From contig CM055265.1 in NCBI GenBank assembly GCA_029237695.1, positions 83,570,447-83,634,446 on the forward strand: 64,000 nucleotides of DNA. Reading direction: 5' to 3'. The DNA is from Conchocele bisecta. Lineage: Eukaryota > Mollusca > Bivalvia > Lucinida > Thyasiridae. The notes under the pieces are model-generated. The model did not search any database and was not told the DNA's origin. It saw only the letters and a program-made list of their open reading frames with translations. Position numbers and translations under genes: made by a program. This document shows positions 1 through 12,100 of this stretch, one piece after another; position 1 is the first letter of the stretch; each line of letters begins with the position of its first letter.

Positions 1-167
1 GATGGTGATGGAGGGGGCGTCCCCGCCCCGCCACGTGATCACGTTCAGCGCGACGGACCGCGACACGCCCAAATACGGCGCCCCGTTCCACTTCTCCCTG
101 CCCCCCTGCGAGGACAACCCCACATGTCTCGGCGGAGATCTGGCGTTCACACTCAAATTTGATCCAA
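1..167 (+). CDS. CadN: CadN exon 1 of window (5' cut by window edge)
   Basis: Reading frame from base 2. It encodes the end of a cadherin repeat with the calcium-binding [10 protein letters not shown] motif. The exon ends before a strong GTATGT donor at 168 with one base of the next codon, which completes on exon 2 as Asn. No acceptor is visible in the window, so the true exon start is upstream. Confidence 0.9.
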
Positions 168-3100
168 GTATGTGTATGTTATTGTTCACATATTGGATTT
201 TTAAGGAAATAAATGCGAGGGAGCGCCAGCTCCTGCAGCATTTAGTTCCTTAAAATTCCAATATGTGAACAATAACATATTTATAATTCAGCCAATTTTG
301 ACTATGTATCTCTCATCCTAGAATTGATTTTCCATTTACTGTTGAACAACTAATGATCTCTCATCCTAGAATTGATTTTCCATTTACAAGAATGACACTA
401 ATGATACTCTCATCCTAGAATTGATGTTCCATTTACTGTTGAACAACTAATGATCTCTCATCCTAGAATTGATGTTCCATTTACTGTTGAACAACTAATG
501 ATCTCTCATCCTAGAATTGATGTTCCATTTACTGTTGAACAACTAATGATCTCTCATCCTAGAATTGATGTTCCATTTACTGTTGAACAACTAATGATCT
601 CTCGTCCTAGAATTGATGTTCCATTTACTGTTGAACAACTAATGATCTCTCGTCCTAGAATTGATGTTCCATTTACTGTTGAACAACTAATGATCTCTCG
701 TCCTAGAATTGATGTTCCATTTACTGTTGAACAACTAATGATCTCTCGTCCTAGAATTGATGTTCCATTTACTGTTGAACTACTAATGATCTCTCGTCCT
801 AGAATTGATGTTCCATTTACTGTTGAACAACTAATGATCTCTCATCCTAGAATTGATGTTCCATTTACTGTTGAACAACTAATGATTAAATCTGGGGATA
901 TGTAACTTGTTGGGGTTAGATCTCGCAATATGTGAAATACGTGTAGCTCAATACTGGCCAGCGATTGGTTTAGAAAGTTGGGTGAACTATAAGCACGTTT
1001 GATGGTTACGCGGTTAAACATTTTTCCAGCATGCAATACTGTCAAAAGTATGACGAACCATTTTAAATAAAATATATTTCTGTTTCAGACTGAAATAATC
1101 ACTATTTGAATACAAATACACTAGCAGAGCTCCAGATAAACTGCGTATTTGCGTAAATACCAAATTAATATTGCCAAAAACCCAATTGAAATCAGAAGTA
1201 GCGAGTATCAAAAAGCAATAAGAAATTTATGGTACCTTTATCATGCTGCAGAAAACAATAAATAGTCCACAAATATAGCATATTTTTCTTATTTTCCATG
1301 AAAACACATCTTGGTAGTTCATTAGAATTGTATCCAAGGAGACAATTCTAATGAAATGCCAAGACATGTTCTCATTTCGAAGCAAACTATTCAATAATTG
1401 CTGTCTCTTGATGTGTTAACAGCAGTGTGATTTTATTTTACCCAATTAACATTTTGAAATACCCAATTGCTTCAGAAGTGACAATACTCAATTACTAATT
1501 CCTTATCTGGAGCCCTGCACTAGCATTTAACTTCACTGCCGAATCGTGTATTCACCCCTTTTCGGTGAGAGTTGAAACTGAGGTGCCATCTCTATAAGAC
1601 TAGTTGTTGCTTGGCTGTTCAGCCATTTCACTTTTCACACCTTGCCAACACCCATTCCAAAAAAGATATAGTCTGTGATTATAAAACGTTCACCAGTTCT
1701 CTGTAAATGACATTGAAAGTTGAAGAAATTCTTATAGCAAATGCGGAATTCTATTTTAAAATCATTTACAGCATATATCACAGTTTCTGTAAACATCTTT
1801 CATGAAAGACGCACATCTTTTTAGTTAAAAAAATTACATTGCTCATCTCACTTATCCCCTAACAGATGGCGACAACAAGAACGGCACGGGCAAAGTGACC
1901 GCCCAGAAGACGTTCTGGCGTGACCAGCAGAAGTTCTACTACCTGCCGGTGATCATGTCGGACATGCGGGGTCGCGATAGCCCCTACAGCATCACGGGCA
2001 CCAACACCCTCACCATCGAGATCGGGGACATCAACAACCAGCCACACAGTCCCGGACACCAGGACATCTTCGTCTACAAGTACAATTATGACGGTATGTC
2101 ATATTGCCATCTCTGTTAGAATATACAGATGTTGGATAGAAGTTGTTTCCCACTCATTGAAATCCCATAGACTTGCTTGTATTTGAAACTGTGCTTGTTA
2201 GCGTGTTTCTTCAAATATACTGTACAGATTTTAATGAAATAAAATGCATTGAGTAGCCAATAGATTTGCGCAGAATTTGTATGTGTATTCAATAATCAAA
2301 GTAGTTTACAAGATGCATGCAGCTAAACTTATGGACATTTTTTGGAAATGCTGTTCCCGTTGACGTCAATTGTGACGTCACTCGAAAAGTGACGTCAGAT
2401 AATTATGCCATATTTAAAAAGATGTATCTATCGAACTGCTTGTGATAATCAGTAACCAAAACATTCATATTTAATATGCATAAATCTATTTTCTTTCATT
2501 CAAACACTTTATATTTCATTCAAATTGGTAAAGTATATACCGAGCTACGTATTTGAGAGTAAAGATGGAAATACATGTAAATCTATGGGATTTTAACTTT
2601 CGGGAAGTTACTTCTGTCCACCGCACATGTATGTATACCTTTGACTTCAAGTACAAGTACGAAGGTACTTGTTAGTGCTGTCTCTGTTGGAATATATTAT
2701 TACCCAGCTCCCAAAATAAGTATATATTCCATAGTTTTGACTAATTCCCTGGGTATTGACGTGCCTGGGCAATAGTTCCGCGTGCCAGGTCAATAGTTCC
2801 GCGTGCCAGGTCAATAGTTCCGCGTGCCAGGTCAATAGTTGCGCGTGCCAGGTCAATAGTTCCGCGTGCCAGGTCAATAGTTCCGCGTGCCCGTGGAATA
2901 GTCAAAACTATTTTCACCCCAGAAACTCATGACATCATGTTTTTTGTCGAAGATTACGTTATAAAATTGAACGTAATTTAGATTGGTCTGTCGACGCGCC
3001 ACACGCCAAATTTACGTTCATTGTGTTGCATACTCTGTTACAGCTTGAGTAATAAAACAGTTATTTCATGGTAATTCGGGGAACAGTCAAAACATATTGC

Positions 3101-6100
3101 CCCTCGGTGCCGACAACACTTTAGGATCATTTCATATTCCCTCGGTGCTGTGGACGACCCGATGCCCTACACTGCAGCTCCATTATAACGCGGTCGCGTA
3201 TAGCGCGATCTCCATTATAACGCGGGTCTCTCGTGGATCCCAAAAAAATATTTAAAAAATCAAGAAAAAAAAAATAAAAAAATCGTCGGACGTACGACAG
3301 TCATCGTGTAATCAGTTGATTCGTGATTTCTGCAAGTTTATTCAAACAACGAAGTTCAAAGTCCACGAAATGATTATTATTAGTATGTTAGCAAATGTAA
3401 TACATGTACCTTTAATCAGGTAATCATGTTAATAGGCATATTTATTAATCAATTCAATTACACATAATTGTCGCTAATAAATGGTTGCGTGTTTTTCTTT
3501 ACTCCCAGCACAGGTGGAAGACTCGGACCTATGACACCAAAAAAATGCCTATTACAAAAATCCCATTACCCCACCCCACACTTGGTCTCGTACATTACCA
3601 TCTTCTCTTTATATAAGATGGTAATGTACGAGACCAAGTGGGTGGGGTAATGGGATTTTTTTTAATAGGCATTTTTTTGGTGTCATAGATCCGAGTCTTC
3701 CACCTGTGACTCCCAGGTGTAATATTTAGTGTTCTATAAATAGACTGGTGTTTCAGCATTATCTGGGTATGGGATGACAAGGTCTATTGTTTACACTGCA
3801 GCCCACGGCAATCTCGCTTAAATCGTAAATTTCATTCATCAATATGACTTGCAGCGTAAACAATAGATCACGTGACCCCACATCCTGAGATTATGCACGT
3901 ATCAACCGCATGAATAGGCAGGACACGTGACCATTGCCATTATTTATTATCAATTAATCCGTTTAAGCGTCTGTTGATCGCGAGTAGTATACATTGTAAT
4001 AAGCGTCTGTCTATCGCGAGCACTATACAACGTAATAAGCATGATTTTATAAATAACTCATATTTTTAATACATTAATACATACACGTTTGTATGTCATA
4101 GGCATTATTAATAATTACTTTAACTTTTGTTCAAATGACATGATTTTATATGGGTCCGTTGCTAATGAAATTCCCGCAATAGTTGGTAACCGAAATGCGA
4201 ATGATACCAGTAACCCGTGCAGTACCAGTACCCGTGCATGTCCCGAAATTTTATAACGCGGTCGGATTCGATCGCGGTTTGAAATCTTGGACCCCGACCA
4301 CCGCGTTATAATGGAGTTGCAGTGTATTGCTTTCAGCCTCAGTGCAATAGTGCCTCGGGTCGTCCACAGCACCGAGGGGCAATAGTTTTGACTGTTCCCC
4401 GAATTACCATGAAATAACTATGTATATTACGTAGAAGCACATGTATATCTTTGACTTCAAGCAGGGCTCCATATAAGGAATTAGTAATTGAGTATTTTCA
4501 CTCCATCATTTCTAAAGCCATTGGGTATTTCAAAATTGTAATTGGGTAAAATGAAATCGCACTACTGTTTACACATCAACAGACAGCAATTATTGAATAA
4601 TTTGCTTCGAAATGAAAACATGTCTTGGCATTTCATTAGAATTGTCTCCTTGGAGACAATTCTAATGAAATACCAAGATGTGTTTTCATGGAAAATAAGA
4701 AAAAATATGCTGTATTTGTGGTCTGTTTATTGTTTTATGCATCATGATAAAGGTACCACAAAATTGTTATTGCTTTTTGATACTCTCTACATCTGATTTC
4801 AATTGGGTTTTTGGCAATTTTAATTGGGTATTTACGCAAATACGCAGCTTATCTGGAGCACTGTTCAAGTGTTATTTACGAGCACCAACACCCTCACCAT
4901 CGAGATCGGAGACATCAACCACAAAAGCCCGAACACCAGCACATTTGTGTCTACAATGAAATTATTCTAAAGTGTTGTTGACCTATGTTTGTGATGAGAA
5001 AAAATGGAGAATAGAAACAAAAAAACAGCAGCTGACACAAAGTTTAATTCAGCAGTATATGGTTAACGGTTTGTCTTATTGACTGGAAATAGATGTTTGT
5101 ATATCAGACACGCCATGCGATTTTGTACCTTTGAACATTTGCGTAATTTCATTAAATACGTTTACAAAATTTACAATATTTTCCGTAAATGGTGTCAACA
5201 GTTGACAAAATTTTCAGAGTACATGCGGAATTATATTCCGCATGTACTCTGAAAATGTTGTCAACTTTTGACTTTATTTATGAAAACTATTGTAAATTTT
5301 GTTAACGTATTTATGCAGATGTCCAAAGGTAGAAAATCGCATGGCTTGTCTCCTATGTGATGTGTGTTGTGTTGTAGGTGTGGTGGACGACCTGGTGATC
5401 GGCACAGTGTATGCAGAGGATCTCGATGACTGGGACGTCACGGACAAACACTTCTACTTCCAGGGCCCGCCCGTCATGGCCAACTACTTCAGGTCAGTGT
5501 CACATATTCCGCTAGTCAACTGTTCCCTTGCTAGTCAGAAATCCCCCACCCCCCTGTATATACAGTCGAACCTGTGCTAAAGGCCATCTCTGAATAGCAA
5601 TTACCTGTCTTCAGCAAGCCACGCTTTTGTTTTCCCAGTTATTTAATTACTACATAAATGAACCTGTGAACAAAGACCACCTGAACAAAGGCCAGATTTG
5701 TCTCTTCCGATGGCTGACTTGAAAATTTCTCCCTCAAAGAGTACTTAGCAAGATAAGTATACTTTGCAATGTTGGTGAAATATGCTTCTGGTATTGCACC
5801 TGATAAACGTGATTTATTTCATAAAATGGACATTCACAATGTAGTAACATGGTGTACTTGTAGCAGTAGCCTGGTCTTCTATATCACCCGTGCCTCGTAT
5901 TCAGTGGGTGGCAGGTTGGAGCATGCGATGGGTAATTTAACGATTGATGTCCATCCTTACCGGAATCCCGACCGGAGACCTGGTTTGGCCCTCACATACG
6001 TCTTTGACATTTTTGTATGTGACGGTTGAATCTGGTTATACCTTATGTAAGTGTTACGATTATTCGGAATCCTATTACTTTTAGGGAAGGGGCCAAGTGA

Positions 6101-9100
6101 CTTTGGTGTGGTATGGACCTGGCACCAGGTCGGGTTGTTCTAATTTCAGGGCTGAATATATATTTTTATGCCCCACCACGATACTGGAGGGGGCATTTAG
6201 TGTTACCCTTGTCTGTCCGTCCGTCCGTCCGTCACGAAACTTTAAAGCTCGGGTAAATTTGGCCTCATTTATTATCAAAGCGATATGTGGGGCATCCGTG
6301 TTCTATGAACACATTTTCTAGTTTTAGATGTAAATATTCCGTTCTGGTTTTGGGATTTTCCCCACCCAATATAGCAAGTTACATACGGGATCGAACCCGT
6401 TGGCCCGACCTGAAAGTTGATAGGCCCTAGCTGTTGATAGGCCATTAAACACCAATAAATTGATCAATTGCAGTGTTGACTTCAACGACGGCAGCATATA
6501 CATGGACAGGAAGACTCCACCCGGGCGACACAGCTTCGTGGCCAAGGTGTGGGACTTTGTCGTGTTCACAAAAATCAACGCGACCTGCACCGTCACCGTC
6601 ACTGTCGAGGAGATTACCAAGGAGACTGTCTATCATTCTGGCTCACTGCGGCTGACAGGTAACATTGTCAATGATGGCATGGCATATTTATTATGGCAGG
6701 ATAAAGAACCCTGATTTTCAACATTTTCTGATGATATGCACGTGCGGATATAGTACATTAGTAAAACTTTTTATGCCCCCAGGAACGTAGAATTCAGACT
6801 GTCTAACTACATGTCCGCTATGTCCGAAAATCCAAGATCAAAGTTACAATTGTCATGTTCGCCTTGCATTTAGCAAAGAAGTTGTGTTTTTTTATTTTCG
6901 CAATAACATTTCAATCCTTTGACTGATTTTGATCGTATTTAGCAACACTATTCGATCACCACATTTACCAGGAACGGTAAATCACCTCATGAATAATTGA
7001 TACTCGCTTACCATGTGTCAATATCTCCACAGGAATCACGGCCGAGCAGTTTGTTGCGAACCGCCTAGACAAGCCGAACGTACTGAGCAAGTACTACCGC
7101 TTCCAGAAGCTGATGGCTGACAAGCTGAACGTGCCACACCAGAATGTGCAGATCTTCAGTGTGATGAACGGCGAGGACAACGCGTACACGGACATCCGCT
7201 ATTCCGTACACGGGTCGCCGTACTACCAGCCCTCGAAGCTCAACGGAATTGTCTCCCTTGATAAAAATGAGGTACCATAATAACGCTAAATATTTGGACA
7301 CATTTTGTTTTGGGAAACCCCTATAATAGGGGTTTCCCAAAACAAATTGTGTCCAAATACATTCTTATTGTGATATGATAGACAAGTACAACCATAAATA
7401 ACGGTAAATGTTTGGAGAAAGTATACATTAATGTGTGTGTCCTACAACACATTGTGTCCGAATATTTAGGGGTGTTACGGTAACTAGATTTATTATGCAA
7501 ATTGGGCTTTCACAGTGTATAAACATGGTTTATTAAACATCATAATGCACTACGGATAATAAACGCTTTATCTATTAGGCTACAGAATATTTGCTAGGAA
7601 ATCAATATAAATATAGCTTCAGTGTATGATTATGGGCTTATAAAATCTAATATTGGACAGTGTGTTTAGCAAGCGAATAGTATGAATCAAATCCACTAAA
7701 AAATAAATAGTTATCTTGTCACACTCCTTGTATTTAAAGTTTGAGTTGTTAGTGGGAATCACCATAGCGATCACCATTTGTATGTGGGAGATGTGTGAAG
7801 AATGACCCCTTGTTTGAGTCGTTAGTGGGAATCACCATAGCGATGATCAACATCAACATGTGTATGCGGGAGATAATGAATCTCTTGTATTTACAGTTTC
7901 AGTCGTTAGTGGGAATCACCATAGCGATGATCAACATCAACATGTGTATGCGGTAGATAACGAATCCTTTGTACTTACAGTTTCAAGCGTTAGTGGGTAT
8001 CACCATAGCGATGATCAACATCAACATGTGTATGCGGGAGATAATGAATCCTTGTATTTACAGTTTCAGTCATTAGTGGGCATCACCATAGCAATGATCA
8101 ACATCAACATGTGTATGCGGGAGATAATGTATTACAGTTTCAGTCGTTAGTGGGAATCACCATAGCGATGATCAACATCAACATGTGTATGCGGGAGATA
8201 ATGAATCCTTGTATTTACAGTTTTAGTTGTTAGTGGGAATCATCATAGCGATGATCAACATCAACATATGTATGCGGGAGATAATGAATCCCTTGTATTT
8301 ACAGTTTTAGTTGTTAGTGGGAATCATCATAGCAATGATCAACATCAACATGTGTATGCGGGAGATAATGAATCCCTTGTATTTACAGTTTCAATGTTAG
8401 TGGGAATCACCATAGCGATGATCAACATCAACATGTGTATGCGGGAGATAATGAATCCCTTGTATTTACAGTTTCAATCGTTAGTGGGAATCACCATAGC
8501 GATGATCAACATCAACATGTGTATGCGGGAGATAATGAATCCTTGTATTTACAGTTTTAGTTGTTAGTGGGAATCACCATAGCGATGATCAACATCAACA
8601 TGTGTATGCGGGAGATAATGAATCCCTTGTATTTACAGTTTCAATGTTAGTGGGAATCACCATAGCAATGATCAACATCAACATGTGTATGCGGAAGATA
8701 ATGAATCCCTTGTATTTACAGTTTCAATCGTTAGTGGGAATCACCATAGCGATGACCAACATCAACATGTGTATGCGGGAGATAATGAATCCTTGTATTT
8801 ACAGTTTTAGTTGTTAGTGGGAATCACCATAGCAATGATCAACATCAACATGTGTATGCGGGAGATAATGAATCCCTTGTATTTACAGTTTCAATCGTTA
8901 GTGGGAATCACCATAGCGATGATCAACATCAACATGTGTATGCGGGAGATAATGAATCCCTTGTATTTACAGTTTCAATCGTTAGTGGGAATCACCATAG
9001 CGATGATCAACATCAACATGTGTATGCGGGAGATAATGAATCCCTTGTATTTACAGTTTCAATCGTTAGTGGGAATCACCATAGCGAGGATCAACATCAC

Positions 9101-12100
9101 CATGTGTATGCGGGAGATAACGAATCCTTTGTACTTACAGTTTCAATCGTTAGTGGGCATCACCATAGCGATGATCAACATCAACATGTGTATGCGGGAG
9201 ATGTGCGAATCAGGCGGCTGTGCGAATATCCTCGTTATCGGCAAGGAGCCAAACTACGTGAATACCAACGGCTCCTCGTTTGTCGGCGTGACGACGAGCG
9301 TGCGAGCCGAGTGTCAGTGTCGCGCCCAGAACTTCTCAAACTTGGTGCATTGTACCCCGGACTACTGCTATAATGGCGGCCGATGTGTCCGTGATCAGTG
9401 GACAGATATCAAGTACGTGATTACGTGATGCTGTCCCATGTTACCACCAGCAGCAGGGAATACCAGGCTGGAGTCTGTTCATATCAAGTTTATTAGCCAT
9501 GGCTTGGAAGCGTGTATGAATTCCTCGGCGAGCCGAGGAATTCCTACACTCTTCCAAGCCATGCCTGTGAATGTTAATATCAAGTTTAGCAGACTCGGAT
9601 TGGAAAGGCGTATTAATTCCGAGATCTGCTGTCAAAAGAAGCTAGCCTGGTATTCTATTTATCCTGTAACTTTCTGCTACATAGTAATCTAATCTAATGT
9701 GGGTTTTGTCTGGGAAAAAAAACCCAGATTGTTTCATCATATCATTACAATTACGTCATTTGTAGCGTGCCTGTCAAAGGAAGGAGTGTTTTTGCTATAC
9801 CTAGAGTGGTGTCAGTATTTGTCCGTCTGTCCAACCGTCTTGAAATGTTAAGTTTTCATGTTTTGATCCGTTTCACCCTCTCTATCTGCCACACATTCTA
9901 TACCCACGCCATCATGAGCATGTCGTTGTCCTTTGACAACTCTTTTACATCACATGATGTCAATCGAGTGGAGAAATTAATACTTTCTTGTTACAAACCA
10001 TCTCATCTGGATCTACACTGTTTGCAAACATTGCTAGATACCATATTCAAGCAAATAGTAATGCAGAAAATAAGCTGATTGGACCTTTTTTTAGGTGACC
10101 ACTTGTCTTCAAAGATTACTATTCTGAGCTCCTGTGAGCGGTCTCTAAACACAGGTTACCTGTACTTACAGGTGCGTGGACTGTCCGGCGGGGTTTGACG
10201 GCCCGCGATGCCAGCAGACGCGACACAGCTTCAATGGCGGCTATGCCCTGTATGCAGCCTTTGACCAGTGTGAGGACAGCTCCACCAGCATTGAGATCCT
10301 CTCCTTGAAATCCAATGGCCTCATCTTCTACAACGGCCCCGTGGCTGAACTGACGCTCGACGAGCCGGCAGACTTTATTGCCCTGTGGCTGCAGGACGGC
10401 TACCCCGTGTTACAGATCGACCACGGCTCCGGCCCGCTCACCCTTAGTCTGGATGGCCGCGACACAAAGGGCAACCGGCCCCTGCAGAAACTTGACGACG
10501 GCAGGTGGCACCGTATTGACATCATACGCAAGGCCAAGGTACAGGCTAATTGGCCTTAAAGGCCCTCTATTTTTGGGAGATAACTGTGCCTTATATCAAT
10601 TTACTTCATCAATATATTTTAAATATAATTTTTTTTATGGCCCCACCTCTGTAGAGCCGAGGGCATAGTGTCTTTGCACTGTGTGTCCATCCAGTGCTCA
10701 CATTAAGATGTTTGTCAGTTTCTCCAATGTGCCACCTGGGCATTTGTGCCGACTGGCCACATTTTCTTGTTAAAATTGAAGATATTGTTTTTCGTATGTG
10801 ATGCGTGACGTAGATTCGTTAAAGTTTGTTTGACGTCATTAAAATACATGACGTTCATCGTCGTTGTCAATAACGTCACGCTATTGACCGGCAACTTTGC
10901 TGTTCCAGCAATTGCGACAAAATGACGTAAAACAAGATTATTCTTAATTTTAACGCCATATTTGCTTATTTTATTTTTATGTATATTTATTTTATATTTG
11001 AGCATCAACTAGCATAAAACATTACCTGATTAATAGAAATCCAGCCTAGTGCCTGTTGATATCCAATTTATCAGGCTCGGCCTGGAATTCCTACGCATTT
11101 CCTAGCCTATCCTGATAAACTTGATAGCAACAGACACTAACATGGTATTCTCTGTAGAAATTCCTCCTCGGAATTCCTACGCGTTTCCTAGCCGTGCCTA
11201 TTAAATAAACTTAACCCTTAGACCGCTACTCATAACAATTGTCGTCTGCTGTTGCTTTTATATCTTGCTTTATTTCTCAATAAAAACATGGTTTGACAGC
11301 ACTTCAGAATCATTTCCAATGAAAATGATTCTGAAGTGCTGTCAAAACATGTTGTAAATTATTCTAAAGTGCTGTCAAATCATGTTTTTGATGATAAAAA
11401 TGGAAAATAGAAAATAAACAGCAGACGACAAAAATATGGGTTCATATCAACAAACACGAGCCTGGTATTCTCCATATTCGCGATATCTCGTGCCAGGTTG
11501 TGACGATGGTGGTGGACCACTGCGACATGATCATCGGGGAAGGCAACGGCGACTCGGACACGGATCGGAGCCCATGCGAGGTCAGCGGCGAAACGCCGGG
11601 GGAAAACCTCTTCCTGAATGTGAACACGTTGCTACAACTCGGTGGTCGCTACGTGGAGCCGGCACGCCCGGATACCGTCACCTCGAACCGCTACCAGGGC
11701 TGTGTCCGGAACCTCATACACAATGGACAGGTAGGCGGCGATGGACTGACAAAGATAACGCTTGCAGGGCTGTACAAATTGATTTTTTAGGCACTTGTCC
11801 TGGACAAGTGACTTGAAAAAAGTGACTTGCCCTGACTTGTCCTGGAAAATATAATTTTCAGGGCAAGTAATTTTGAAAAAGTGCCTTGTCCTCGTAAGAT
11901 TTCTTATACGAAACTGTCCCAAAACAAAAACTATTATCATAGTTGTTAAATATAATACAATTGAGCACTTGGCACATATACATATTATATTAAATATCTA
12001 TAATAATAAATATTGTATAGTACATATTTATTTTTGTGGTTTTTTTGTCACTGTGCCACCGCGGACATAACGTTGCGACGAGTGCATACTCAAAACACAT

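Larger units (their letters stand above)
168..1865 (+). other. Intron 1 of CadN
   Basis: GTATGT...AACAG intron. It contains a foldback at the donor, a 48-bp minisatellite and one CAGGGCTCC element, listed separately. Bases 900-1120 and 1520-1860 show nothing recognisable. Confidence 0.85.
2094..5377 (+). other. Intron 2 of CadN
   Basis: 3.3-kb intron made largely of repeats: a 21-bp minisatellite, a long inverted-repeat block with an inner near-perfect foldback, family A copy 2, a broken copy of exon 2 and a foldback beside the acceptor. Bases 2100-2640 show nothing recognisable. Confidence 0.85.
5493..6473 (+). other. Intron 3 of CadN
   Basis: 981-bp intron. 5500-5710 shows nothing recognisable. 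5716-5790 is a fragment of family H. 5893-6461 is a SINE-like family C repeat, itself interrupted by a TATGCCCC-type repeat. The repeat ends 12 bases before the exon 4 acceptor border. Confidence 0.85.
7272..9140 (+). other. Intron 5 of CadN
   Basis: Contains the palindrome at 7287 and the acceptor-derived minisatellite from 7741. 7365-7740 shows no feature beyond repeated ATTGTGTCC motifs. The 3' border is set at 9140 because only the last array copy runs on into unique exon sequence. Confidence 0.8.
10539..11496 (+). other. Intron 7 of CadN
   Basis: 10637-10720 is a fragment of family M. 10720-11030 is unassigned, with scattered TGACGTCA-like motifs. 11040-11165 is family J. 11211-11437 is a family E MITE, followed by a family J tail up to the exon 8 acceptor. 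Confidence 0.8.

Noticed and set aside
450..890. CRISPR-like array (regular repeats)
   Set aside because: Units are directly tandem without unique spacers, and the DNA is eukaryotic. The same applies to the arrays at 7741, 22250 and 48720.
450..905. 151-codon open frame of repeated [16 protein letters not shown]
   Set aside because: Purely a product of a 48-base tandem repeat inside intron 1.
8811..9140. Long open frames through the exon 6 acceptor array as a separate gene
   Set aside because: The frame is the minisatellite itself, open because the unit is 84 bases; it is treated as intronic copies of the exon start.
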